Of a stretch of 9,484 nucleotides of DNA, positions 1-7,600 are shown piece after piece (position 1 is the stretch's first letter; each line of letters begins with the position of its first letter). The stretch covers positions 1 through 9,484 of the forward strand of contig JAITBO010000075.1 of the NCBI GenBank assembly GCA_031283505.1. Reading direction: 5' to 3'. The translations under genes were made by a program, and so were the position numbers. Source of the DNA: Treponema sp. (GTDB taxonomy: Bacteria > Spirochaetota > Spirochaetia > Treponematales > Breznakiellaceae). The notes under the pieces are model-generated. The model did no database searches, was not told the origin of the DNA, and saw only the letters and a list, made by a program, of their open reading frames with translations.

Positions 1-70
1 TGGCCGCGGCTTCCCATCCTTCCGGCAACAGGGCCAGGAGGTTCTCAAATAGTTTGGTTTCCTCTCCCAT
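1..70 (-). CDS. Start of a transposase-like gene, cut by the window edge
   Basis: Only the first 23 codons are present, read leftward from an ATG at 70-68. The peptide runs MGEETKLFENLLALLPEGW and then EAAA. The LLxLLPEGWE segment resembles the extreme N-terminus of IS4-type transposases that I associate with treponemes and related gut bacteria. An in-frame TGA lies two codons upstream, so the gene cannot start earlier in this frame. The Shine-Dalgarno match (TTGAGGT) sits almost against the ATG and is poorly spaced. A better-spaced GAGGGA precedes another ATG at 86-84, which opens a 13-codon frame overlapping this start. No catalytic residue is visible. The identity rests on a short motif and is tentative; the gene could also be a truncated fragment. 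Confidence 0.45.
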   Translation of the reverse strand, partial: MGEETKLFENLLALLPEGWEAAA

Positions 71-112
71 ACCTCAAGGATAGCATCGTTCCCTCTTTAA
101 GTAAACGCATAT

Positions 113-197
113 GGGGAAGCCTCCCCCTCGCTCCAAAGCCCACGGCTTTTCCGCTACCCCCTCTGCGGTGGCGCCGCCCCCGCAACGCCCCCGGCAT
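113..197 (-). repeat. GC-rich multi-hairpin intergenic repeat, copy 1
   Basis: Read on the minus strand, this stretch aligns with 7883-7960 read on the plus strand. Shared blocks in the same order are GGGGGCGTT, a G5 run, GGGGGTA(A/G)CGGA, an AGCC...GGGCT hairpin and a final G-run/C-run hairpin. Visible stems here are AAAGCC-CAC-GGCTTT (135-149, three-base loop) and GGGGA-AGCC-TCCCC (113-126). The open frame across it encodes a proline-rich peptide resembling no known protein, so I treat it as non-coding. It abuts the integrase remnant and may mark the deletion point that removed that gene's 5' part. Confidence 0.6.
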
Positions 198-221
198 AGT
201 GGTGTTTTACATGGAGAAGCA

Positions 222-677
222 CTATACGCGGAGCAGAAAAATTATGATGTGGTACGTAAGACCGTCGGATACTTCCGTTTCGACACCGCCGAAGAATGCG
301 CCGCCTTGGCCGAAGTGTACCGCCGGCTGTGCCCCCTGTACAATTAGAGTCTGTCCACAAAGCAACCGACTTTGTGGACAGACTCTAATTACCGGATGCC
401 TTCGTTCCGTCTGGCTGCCAAAGAGAAACAGGCGGACGGACGCTGCCGGAAGGTCTACGAAAAGGAGCCGCGGACGCCCTATGAACGGCTGATGGAATCG
501 CCTGATGTTTCAGAAGAGTGCAAGGCCGAGCTTCTACGGCGGAAGGCGGGGAATAACCCAGTGGAACTGAACCGGAGGCTGAACGAGGCGGTTGGGCAGA
601 TCTTGAAACTAAACCGGGAAAAAGAGTATGGTGAAAAAGGCTCCTGTCAGGAGGATGGTCAGGACCCGGTGGTCTGA
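222..677 (+). pseudogene. C-terminal remnant of a DDE-type integrase/transposase
   Basis: The frame reads LYAEQKNYDVVRKTVGYF, then a run rich in A, L and R ending LCPLYN. After an interruption at 342-390 it continues in the same frame as YRMPSFRLAAKEK, followed by VYEKEPRTPYERLMESPDVS and a charged tail ending at TGA 675-677. This is the C-terminal tail seen in integrase-core (rve) transposases common in treponeme-like genomes. The EQKN motif resembles the segment that carries the last acidic catalytic residue in that family. The N-terminal DNA-binding domain and most of the catalytic core are missing; upstream is GC-rich repeat sequence. A single TAG at 345-347, brought in by the palindrome, splits the remaining frame. 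I infer a dead element. Family placement is from memory. Confidence 0.75.
342..390. repeat. Perfect palindromic mini-insertion inside the integrase remnant
   Basis: Two 21-base arms (342-362 and 370-390) are exact reverse complements around the 7-base loop CAACCGA. Removing 45 bases restores the expected codons for LYN-YRMPSF. The simplest reading is a 41-base element, with 17-base arms starting AGAGTCTGTCC, flanked by a 4-base duplication of AATT; a 5-base AATTA duplication also fits if the element is taken as 40 bases. The 45 added bases equal 15 codons, so the downstream frame is kept, but the codon after AAT becomes TAG. The layout resembles a minimal MITE or fused IS ends. The arms could fold into a long hairpin in the transcript. 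Confidence 0.75.
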
Positions 678-681
678 TTTT
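659..681 (+). terminator. Weak terminator-like hairpin at the integrase stop
   Basis: TCAG-(g)-ACC pairs with GGT-CTGA around a CGGT loop, giving a seven-pair stem with one bulged G, followed by TTTT and, eight bases later, a nine-T run (689-697). It overlaps the stop codon of the integrase remnant. The stem is short and bulged, so termination is uncertain. Confidence 0.3.
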
Positions 682-756
682 GACTAGGTTTTTTTTTCTG
701 GGCAACCGCCCCTTTTCGACTAGATTAATTATTAGGCAATGCGGCCCCTTGATTGG
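678..756 (+). mobile_element. Right end of the integrase element with direct terminal repeats
   Basis: Directly after the integrase stop, two imperfect direct repeats begin 36 bases apart. The first (681-712) starts TGACTAGGTT and ends GGCAACCGCCCC. The second (717-748) starts CGACTAGATT and ends GGCAATGCGGCCCC. Repeated blocks of this kind beside an integrase gene usually serve as transposase-binding sites at element termini. The outer boundary near 756 is estimated, because no target-site duplication can be matched without the left end, which appears deleted. The nine-T run 689-697 lies within the first repeat. Confidence 0.5.
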
Positions 757-777
757 AATATATTTCAGCAATATAAT
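749..777 (+). promoter_or_regulatory. Predicted sigma70 promoter of the ridA-ygfK operon
   Basis: A perfect -10 box TATAAT (772-777) lies 17 bases after the -35-like TTGATT (749-754), which matches four of six consensus bases. Transcription would begin near 784, leaving about 50 bases of leader before ridA. Base composition turns AT-rich just here. The -35 hexamer overlaps the last bases of the integrase element, so the promoter may be a hybrid created by the insertion. No clear operator palindrome or riboswitch fold was seen in the leader. Confidence 0.6.
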
Positions 778-833
778 GAAAAAAATTGCATTCTGTGAGT
801 GTAATTCATATTATTTGTATAGAGGAAATTTTT

Positions 834-1208
834 ATGAAAATCGTACAAACAGAGGCGGCGCCGGCCGCTATCGGACCGTATTCTCAAGGGTTTATTTCAG
901 GAAATATGATCTTTACTTCCGGGCAGATACCTCTTTCCGCAGAAACCGGGGAAGTAGCCGGCACGACGATTGCGGAACAGACAGAGCGGGTTGTCAAAAA
1001 CCTCAAGGCCGTACTTGAAGCTGCGGGGAGTTCTCTTGAGAAAGTAGTAAAAACCACCTGTTTCCTTGCCGACATGGGAGATTTCGCGGCGTTTAACGAA
1101 GTTTACGCAAAATATTTTACAGGGAAGCCCGCACGGTCAACCGTTGCGGTAAAGCAACTCCCCAGAAATGTCCTGGTAGAAATTGAAGCCATAGCTGAAC
1201 TGGAGTAA
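834..1208 (+). CDS. ridA: RidA-family enamine/imine deaminase
   Basis: A 124-residue protein of usual RidA (YjgF/YER057c/UK114) length. Family members are trimeric cytosolic enzymes that hydrolyse reactive enamines and imines, such as 2-aminoacrylate, to keto acids and ammonia. Hallmarks are GPYSQG (14-19) with Tyr16, TSGQIP (28-33), and the C-terminal signature PARSTVAV...VLVEIEAIA. Arg101 and Glu116 sit where E. coli RidA has its substrate-binding Arg105 and Glu120, which favours a true deaminase over the inactive subfamilies. The ATG at 834 has AGAGGA at 821-826. An in-frame ATG at 786 lies in the AT-rich leader without a ribosome site and was rejected. It is first in the operon, 64 bases before ygeY. 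That suggests it clears imines made during diaminopropionate- or serine-type ammonia-lyase reactions; this role is inferred. Confidence 0.9.
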   Translation: MKIVQTEAAPAAIGPYSQGFISGNMIFTSGQIPLSAETGEVAGTTIAEQTERVVKNLKAVLEAAGSSLEKVVKTTCFLADMGDFAAFNEVYAKYFTGKPARSTVAVKQLPRNVLVEIEAIAELE

Positions 1209-1219
1209 AACTGTCGTTC

Positions 1220-1247
1220 AAGAATTGCCGGTTAAATGGCAATTCTT
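1220..1247 (+). other. Intercistronic hairpin between ridA and ygeY
   Basis: AAGAATTGCC (1220-1229) pairs perfectly with GGCAATTCTT (1238-1247) around the 8-base loop GGTTAAAT. Only CTATTGG follows, so it lacks the U-run of a strong intrinsic terminator. It ends 13 bases before the AAGGAG ribosome site of ygeY. It could act as a partial terminator, a processing site or an RNA stabiliser that sets ridA expression apart from the downstream genes. Confidence 0.5.
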
Positions 1248-1272
1248 CTATTGGTAATACAAGGAGTGTGTA

Positions 1273-2475
1273 ATGCTCGATTTTAGCGCGATTAAAAAAG
1301 CGGCGGAAGGGTACGAAAAAGATATGACCAGGTTTCTGAGGGACATTGTGCGTCTCCCCGGAGAAAGCTGCGGGGAAAAGGAAACTGCCGCCCGTATCGT
1401 TGAGGAGATGAAGAAAACAGGTTTTGACGAAGCGGGCATAGACAAGATGGGCAATGTCATCGGTTACATGGGGAAGGGGGAAACCCTCATCGCCTATGAC
1501 GGGCACATAGATACTGTCGGCATTGGAAATCCGGTCAACTGGAAATTCGATCCTTACGAAGGGTACGAGAACGAAACCGAAATAGGCGGACGGGGAACCT
1601 CGGATCAGTTGGGCGGCCCAGTGGCGGCGGTCTACGGCGCGAAGATTATGAAGGATCTGGGCCTCCTCAACGGCAAGTACCGGGTCATGGTCACCGGAAC
1701 GGTGCAAGAGGAAGATTGCGACGGCCTCTGCTGGGAATACATCATCAAGGAAGAGGGGATTAGGCCAGAATTTGTGGTGATCACCGAGCCCACCAACGGC
1801 AATATCTATCGGGGCCAGCGGGGACGCATGGAGATACGGGTGGAAGTGCAGGGGATCTCTTGCCACGGTTCCGCCCCCGAACGAGGAGACAACGCCATCT
1901 ATAAAATGGGAGAGATTCTTGGGGAAGTGAAAGAACTCAACAACCACCTCAAAGACGATCCCTTCCTTGGCAAGGGAACCCTGGCGGTTTCCCAGATATA
2001 CTTCAGTTCCCCTTCCCGCTGCGCGGTGGCGGATATGTGCGCCATATCCATAGACCGGCGTCTTACCTGGGGAGAAACGTATCAAAGCGCCCTGGAAGAA
2101 ATCCGCGCCTTGGCATCGGTAAAAAAATATGGCGCCCAAGTATCCATGTACAAATACGACCGGCCCAGTTATACCGGCGTGGTCTACCCCATAGACTGCT
2201 ACTTTCCAACCTGGGTCATCCCCGAAGACGCCCCGGCCGCCAAGGCCATGGTGAAGGCCTACGAAGGTATGTACGGCAAACCCAAGGTTGACAAGTGGAC
2301 TTTCTCCACCAACGGCGTCGCCGTCATGGGCCGGAACAACATTCCCTGTATAGGCTTCGGTCCGGGCAGGGAAGAAGAAGCCCACGCGCCGAATGAGAAA
2401 ACATGGAAGGCGGACCTGGTGCGCTGCGCCGCAGTCTACGCCGCCCTGCCTTCAATTTACACGGAAGGCAGATAA
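1273..2475 (+). CDS. ygeY: YgeY-type M20 metallohydrolase (selenium-linked hydrolase family)
   Basis: A 400-residue cytosolic member of the M20 (ArgE/DapE/CPG2-like) di-metal amidohydrolase family, closest by eye to YgeY of purine catabolic clusters. Metal ligands are all in place: His78 and Asp80 in YDGHIDTVG, bridging Asp111 in [10 protein letters not shown], catalytic/ligand Glu146-Glu147 in TVQEED, Glu172 in VITEPT, and His371 in EEEAHAPNE. The lid/dimerisation domain lies roughly between residues 180 and 300 and includes [11 protein letters not shown]. The start has AAGGAG with a six-base spacer. M20 enzymes cleave amide bonds; the exact YgeY substrate is not shown by sequence and is expected to be an acyl or carbamoyl intermediate of purine or diaminopropionate breakdown. 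It lies 20 bases before ygeW. In E. coli ygeY follows ygeX, which is missing here. Family assignment is firm, the substrate open. Confidence 0.9.
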   Translation: MLDFSAIKKAAEGYEKDMTRFLRDIVRLPGESCGEKETAARIVEEMKKTGFDEAGIDKMGNVIGYMGKGETLIAYDGHIDTVGIGNPVNWKFDPYEGYENETEIGGRGTSDQLGGPVAAVYGAKIMKDLGLLNGKYRVMVTGTVQEEDCDGLCWEYIIKEEGIRPEFVVITEPTNGNIYRGQRGRMEIRVEVQGISCHGSAPERGDNAIYKMGEILGEVKELNNHLKDDPFLGKGTLAVSQIYFSSPSRCAVADMCAISIDRRLTWGETYQSALEEIRALASVKKYGAQVSMYKYDRPSYTGVVYPIDCYFPTWVIPEDAPAAKAMVKAYEGMYGKPKVDKWTFSTNGVAVMGRNNIPCIGFGPGREEEAHAPNEKTWKADLVRCAAVYAALPSIYTEGR

Positions 2476-2495
2476 ATTTACCAAGGAGATAAGGA

Positions 2496-3689
2496 ATGGC
2501 GTATATCAATCAGTACACGTCAAGACTGGACGCACTGAATTTTAAGGATATGTACGGCAGGGATTTTTTTCTGACCTGGGAGAAATCCATAGATGAGATT
2601 CTTGCCACTTTTACTGTCGCCGATGCCCTCAGGTGGCTGCGGGAGAATAATGTTTCCGCCCGTATCTTTGATTCCGGACTCGGAGTCTCCCTTTTTCGGG
2701 ACAACTCGACCCGGACCCGGTTCAGCTTCGGTTCGGCCTGCAACCTTCTGGGCCTGGAAGTGCAGGACCTTGACGAGGGAAAGTCCCAGATAGCCCATGG
2801 CGAGACGGTGCGGGAAACCGCGAACATGATTTCCTTTATGGCCGATGTCATCGGCATCAGGGATGATATGTATATCGGCAAGGGCAACACCTATATGCGG
2901 GAAGTCTCCAGGGTGGTACGGGAAGGTTATGGAGACGGGAATTTGGAACAGTGTCCCACTCTGGTAAACCTCCAGTGCGACATCGATCATCCGACACAAA
3001 CTATGGCGGATATGAATCACATCGTTCATTATTTTGGCGGCCTGGACAAACTTAAAGGCAAGAAAGTCGCAATGACCTGGGCCTATTCTCCCTCTTACGG
3101 AAAGCCCCTGTCGGTTCCCCAGGGGGTCATCGGTCTTATGACCCGGTTCGGCATGGAAGTGCATCTGGCCCACCCGGAAGGCTACGAGGTGATGCCGGAG
3201 GTGGAAAAAGTGGCGCGCCGGAACGCGGCTTTAAGCGGCGGTAAATTCACCAAGTCTAATTCCATGGAAGAAGCCTTCGAGGACGCAGACATTGTGTACC
3301 CCAAAAGCTGGGCGCCCTTTGCGGCAATGGAGAAGCGGACCGGCCTCTATGGGGACGGCGACTTTGACGGCATCAAAGTCCTGGAGAAGGAACTCCTTGC
3401 CCAGAACGCCAGGTTCAAAAACTGGGAATGTACAGAAAAACTGATGAAGTCAACAAAGGACGGCGGCGCTCTGTACCTTCACTGTCTCCCCGCCGACATT
3501 TCCGGGGTGAGCTGCAAGGAAGGCGAAGTGGAGGCGGCGGTGTTTGATCGTTACCGTGTTCCTCTCTATAAGCAGGCCAGCCACAAACCCTACGTCATCG
3601 CGGCCATGATTTTCCTCTCCAAGATTAAGTGTCCCCAGGAAACCCTGGCGAATCTGGCTGCCCGGAATATCTTGAGGCTGCTCCATTAG
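2496..3689 (+). CDS. ygeW: Knotted carbamoyltransferase YgeW
   Basis: A 397-residue transcarbamylase of the YgeW type, a knotted relative of aspartate and ornithine carbamoyltransferases. Carbamoyl-phosphate-binding signatures are FRDNSTRTRFSFG with STRTR at 71-75, HPTQ at 165-168 and HCLP at 329-332. Family-typical blocks include GKSQIAHGETVRETANM and TWAYSPSYGKPLSVPQ. The ornithine- and aspartate-specific loop motifs are not evident, in line with a separate substrate class. In this context the enzyme probably runs in the phosphorolytic direction, turning a carbamoylated (ureido) catabolite plus phosphate into carbamoyl phosphate for the carbamate kinase encoded nine bases downstream. The ribosome site AAGGAG is seven bases before the ATG. 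In E. coli ygeW opens its cluster; here it follows ygeY. The physiological substrate is not deducible from sequence. Confidence 0.92.
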   Translation: MAYINQYTSRLDALNFKDMYGRDFFLTWEKSIDEILATFTVADALRWLRENNVSARIFDSGLGVSLFRDNSTRTRFSFGSACNLLGLEVQDLDEGKSQIAHGETVRETANMISFMADVIGIRDDMYIGKGNTYMREVSRVVREGYGDGNLEQCPTLVNLQCDIDHPTQTMADMNHIVHYFGGLDKLKGKKVAMTWAYSPSYGKPLSVPQGVIGLMTRFGMEVHLAHPEGYEVMPEVEKVARRNAALSGGKFTKSNSMEEAFEDADIVYPKSWAPFAAMEKRTGLYGDGDFDGIKVLEKELLAQNARFKNWECTEKLMKSTKDGGALYLHCLPADISGVSCKEGEVEAAVFDRYRVPLYKQASHKPYVIAAMIFLSKIKCPQETLANLAARNILRLLH

Positions 3690-3698
3690 GCTGGCGGT

Positions 3699-4670
3699 AT
3701 GAAAAAGCGGATTGTGATAGCCCTGGGCGGCAACGCCCTGGGGAACACGTTAAAAGAACAGATGGCCGCCGCCCAGGTGACGGCCAAGGCTATTGTGGAT
3801 TTGGTTGAGGCGGGCCACGACATCGTGGTAGTACACGGCAACGGTCCCCAGGTAGGCATGATAGAGACCGCTTTTGAAACCGTCGCCAAAGCGGATCAGC
3901 ATTTTCCCGTGCTGCCCATGTCGGTCTGCGTGGCCCTGAGCCAGGGTTACATAGGCTACGATTTGCAGAACACCATACGAAAAGAGCTTGACCTCCGGGG
4001 AATAGACAAGCAGGTAGCTACCGTCATCACCCAGGTTGAAGTTGATCCCCATGACAAAGCGTTTGAAAATCCCACCAAGCCTATAGGCGGATTCATGACC
4101 GAAGAAGAAGCCCGGATGATGAAGGCCAAAGGCGTGGTGATTATGGAAGACTCCGGTCGGGGCTGGCGGCAGGTTGTGGCTTCCCCCAGGCCGGTGAAGA
4201 TACTGGAAACCGGGATCGTTACGGCGCTGCTGGCGGCGGGCCATATCCCCATTGCCTGCGGCGGCGGCGGCATTCCTGTCGCTATGAAAGATGGACAGTA
4301 CCGGGGTATGGGGGCGGTGATAGACAAGGATTTTACCGCCGCCAAACTCGCCGAGAGTATAGGCGCGGATATGCTCATCATCCTGACTGCGGTAGAAAAA
4401 GTGGCGATCAATTTTTGCAGGCCGGATCAGAAATGGCTTGACGAGCTTACCGCTACGGAAGCGGAAAAATATATTGCGGAGAATCAGTTTGCAAAAGGTT
4501 CAATGCTTCCCAAGGTACAGGCCGCAGTCAGCTTTGTCCTGTCGGAACCCAGGGACGGCGTGGACCAGGGAACGGAACATCACAGCGCCTTGATCACCCT
4601 GCTTGCCAGAGCGCGGGACGGCATTGAAGGCAGGACCGGGACCAGAATAATCAGGGAAGCAGGCCGGTGA
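3699..4670 (+). CDS. yqeA: Carbamate kinase (YqeA/ArcC type)
   Basis: A 323-residue amino-acid-kinase-fold carbamate kinase, of usual length (about 310-320). It transfers phosphate from carbamoyl phosphate to ADP, yielding ATP, ammonia and CO2 in catabolic settings. Motifs are IALGGNALG (7-15), VVVHGNGPQVG (43-53), LSQGYIGYDLQN, SPRPVKILE, ACGGGGIPV (around 187), VIDKDFTAAKLA (around 207-218), KGSMLPKVQAA and the C-terminal GTRII. It starts nine bases after the ygeW stop with no convincing Shine-Dalgarno; only GGCGGT abuts the ATG. Translation is therefore probably coupled to ygeW, fitting a pair that hands over carbamoyl phosphate. The cluster context, not the sequence, favours the name yqeA over arcC; no arginine deiminase genes are near. 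Confidence 0.92.
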   Translation: MKKRIVIALGGNALGNTLKEQMAAAQVTAKAIVDLVEAGHDIVVVHGNGPQVGMIETAFETVAKADQHFPVLPMSVCVALSQGYIGYDLQNTIRKELDLRGIDKQVATVITQVEVDPHDKAFENPTKPIGGFMTEEEARMMKAKGVVIMEDSGRGWRQVVASPRPVKILETGIVTALLAAGHIPIACGGGGIPVAMKDGQYRGMGAVIDKDFTAAKLAESIGADMLIILTAVEKVAINFCRPDQKWLDELTATEAEKYIAENQFAKGSMLPKVQAAVSFVLSEPRDGVDQGTEHHSALITLLARARDGIEGRTGTRIIREAGR

Positions 4671-4688
4671 GCAAGACAGGAGAAGTCT

Positions 4689-7600
4689 ATGAGTGAAATA
4701 ATGCGGCCCATACCTTTCCCAAGTCTGATAGAATGGATTAGAGGGGAATACAAAAATCACGGTTCGGTTTTTGGCATCAGAAAAGAAAAGTTTTATCGTC
4801 CTGCCGGTGAGCACAGCGATATTGTCATTATGGGTTCCCGTATTGGTTCTCCTATAGGTCCTGCCGCAGGACCCCATTCCCAGCTTGCCCAAAACATCCT
4901 GGCTTCATATCTGGCCGGTTCCCGGTTTGTGGAACTCAAGACTGTGCAGATCATGGACGGAGAAGAACTGCGGAAAGCGATACCCCGTCCCTGCATCAAC
5001 GCCCTTGACGAAGGCTACAATGTGGAGTGGTCCACAGAGCTGACAGTTGCCGAAGCCCAGGAAGAATACATCAAGGCGTGGTTTCTCTGTCATCTGGCGG
5101 CGAAAGAGTTTGGCATTGCGGAAACGGCGCCTTTCGCCGGGGACTGTATCTTCAACATGAGCGTTGGTTACAGTCTTGAGGGGATCAAGTCTCCCAAGAT
5201 AGACGCTTATATAGATGGGATGAAGAACGCCCGATGCGTCCTCATGTGGAAAAGCTGTTACCGGTATTTAAAGGACCACATAGACGAATTTGAACGGTTT
5301 ACCCTGGAGGATCTTGAAGCGATCTCCCCGGAGATTTCTTCCGGCGTAACCCTTTCGACTCTTCATGGCTGTCCCCGGGAGGAGATCGAGAAGATCGCCG
5401 CCTATCTCCTCACCGAAAAAAAGCTGCACACCTACATCAAATGTAATCCGACCCTGCTGGGTTATGACGCCGCCCATTCCCTTTTGGACAGAGCGGGTTA
5501 CGGCTATGTTTCCTTTGACGAGCATCATTTTAAGAACGACCTCCAATTCGGCGATGCGGTGGAAATGCTGGACCGGCTCATGAAACTGGCAAAGGAGGAA
5601 GGGCTTTCTTTCGGCGTAAAACTGACCAACACTTTTCCTGTGGAGATTAAACAAAACGAGCTTCCCGGCGGAGAAATGTATATGTCGGGGCGGCCTCTTT
5701 TTCATCTGTCGATCAATGTGGCAAAGAAACTGTCCAACGCCTTTAGCGGGGAACTTCCCATTTCTTATTCAGGAGGCGCGGATTTTTTCAACCTCAGGGA
5801 CATCCTGGAAACCGGTGTCAGGCCGGTGACGGCTGCCACGGCCATTCTCAAGCCCGGTGGGTATGAACGGTTTACCCAGCTTGCGGAACTGTCCGAAAAA
5901 CTCCCGGCCCAAAATAGTAAAACTGCTGACAACAATGCGGCTCCGGCGGTCATCAATGTAAGTGCCTTGAACGCCTTGGCGGACGGATCGGCTGAACGCG
6001 CGCGGTACCGCAAGGAATACCGCCGCGCCGGTTCCCGTAAAGCCGGCGGTGGACTCCCCCTCTTTGACTGCGCCGGGGCCCCCTGTGTTGACGGCGGTTG
6101 TCCCATTCATCAGCGCATTCCCGAATACCTTGCGGCTGCGGCGGCGGGGAATTACCGTGACGCTTTCAGCATCATCGTGGAGGACAACACCGCCCCGTCC
6201 ATCACCGGAACCATCTGTGATCATCAGTGTCAGAATAGATGTACCCGCGTTGATTACGAGGACCCTTTGGAGATCCGGCTGGCGAAGCTTGCCGCTGCGG
6301 ATCATGCCCAGGAAGCATACACCCTTTCGATTGACACGCCGCCTGTCAGGACGGACAATACGGCGGCGGTCATAGGCGCGGGACCAGCAGGGATCGCAGC
6401 GGCGGTGTTTCTCCGCAGAAACGGTGTTTCGGTTACGGTATACGAAGCGCGGGAACGGCCTTACGGCATTGTTCAGTACGTGATTCCCGCCTTTAGAATT
6501 TCCGATGACGCCATCTACCGGGATTTTCAGCTTGCGGAAAAACTGGGGGTCGAATTCAGATTTACTGTCTCCAGGGATTATTCAATCGCCGGTTTACGAA
6601 AAAAACACGAGTACATTGTTATTGCCACCGGCGCGTGGAAAGAAGGGGCTTCTCCGGTAAAACAGGGACAGGAGTATGTCATTGACGCCTTACAATTTCT
6701 TGAGGATTCCAAACGCTCAGGCTGCGCTTTGGATCTGGGCAGGCGGGTGGCGGTTATAGGCGGCGGCGATGTCGCCATGGACTGCGCCAGGGCGGCGAAG
6801 CGGAACAGGGGTGTTGAGTCGGCAACAATCGTGTACCGGAGGACTAGGGAATTCATGCCCGCCCAATACGAAGAAGTGGAATCGGCCCTGAATGACGGCG
6901 TTGAGATGATAGAACTTCTGTCACCTGAATCTTTTGACGACGGCGTTCTTATCTGTGAAAAAATGCGTCTTGGCGGTTACGATGCTTCGGGCAGACGGGG
7001 CGTAACGGGATCAGGCGAAAAGCAACTCCTGTTCTTCGATACGGTTATAGGAGCGGTAGGCACCCGGGTGGACACGGCGCTCTTTGTCAAAAACGGCGTC
7101 GTCCTGAGCGACAAGGGATACCCTCATGTCAACGGGGCCCGCGAGTGTTCCCTGCCCGGCGTTTATATCGCGGGAGACTGCAAGGCCGGCGCCGCCACGG
7201 TGGTGAAGGCTATCGCCGACGGCAAGGCTGCCGCCGCAGACATACTCCGCAAACTCGGCCTTTCCGCCGATTTTAGCGCCGAACCCAAAGGACCTGTATG
7301 CGCCGCTTCCGTTGCTGTTTCAAACACTGCTTTTCAGGGGGCGGTTTTCCCTGACATCTACCTTAAAAAAGGTGTCATCGCCGAAGCGAAGAAGGACAGC
7401 GCCGATGGTTATCGCTGTCTTTCTTGCAGTACCCTCTGTGAGATATGCGTTGACGTCTGCCCAAACCGGGCCAACGTGATGGTAGAGGTTGATAGTAACG
7501 CTGCTCCTCTCATCAGGGGAACCCATCAGATCGTCCACATAGACAGGATGTGTAACGAATGCGGCAACTGTGCTGTTTTCTGTCCCCATGACGGCAGGCC

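Noticed and set aside
111..221. Proline-rich open frame leading into the integrase remnant
   Set aside because: The stretch is explained by a dispersed GC-rich hairpin repeat that also occurs in inverted orientation at 7883-7960; it is probably not coding.
786..833. Upstream in-frame ATG extending ridA by 16 residues
   Set aside because: The extension falls in AT-rich leader just after the predicted transcript start, has no Shine-Dalgarno, and RidA proteins normally begin near the 834 ATG.
778..833. Purine/xanthine-type riboswitch in the ridA leader
   Set aside because: The leader is only about 50 bases and AT-rich, with no paired stems or conserved junction motif that I could recognise.
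1117..2385. Long minus-strand open frame (422 codons) opposite ygeY
   Set aside because: It lies antisense to a gene with complete M20 metal-binding motifs, and its translation shows no recognisable domain; GC-rich codon bias creates long antisense frames.
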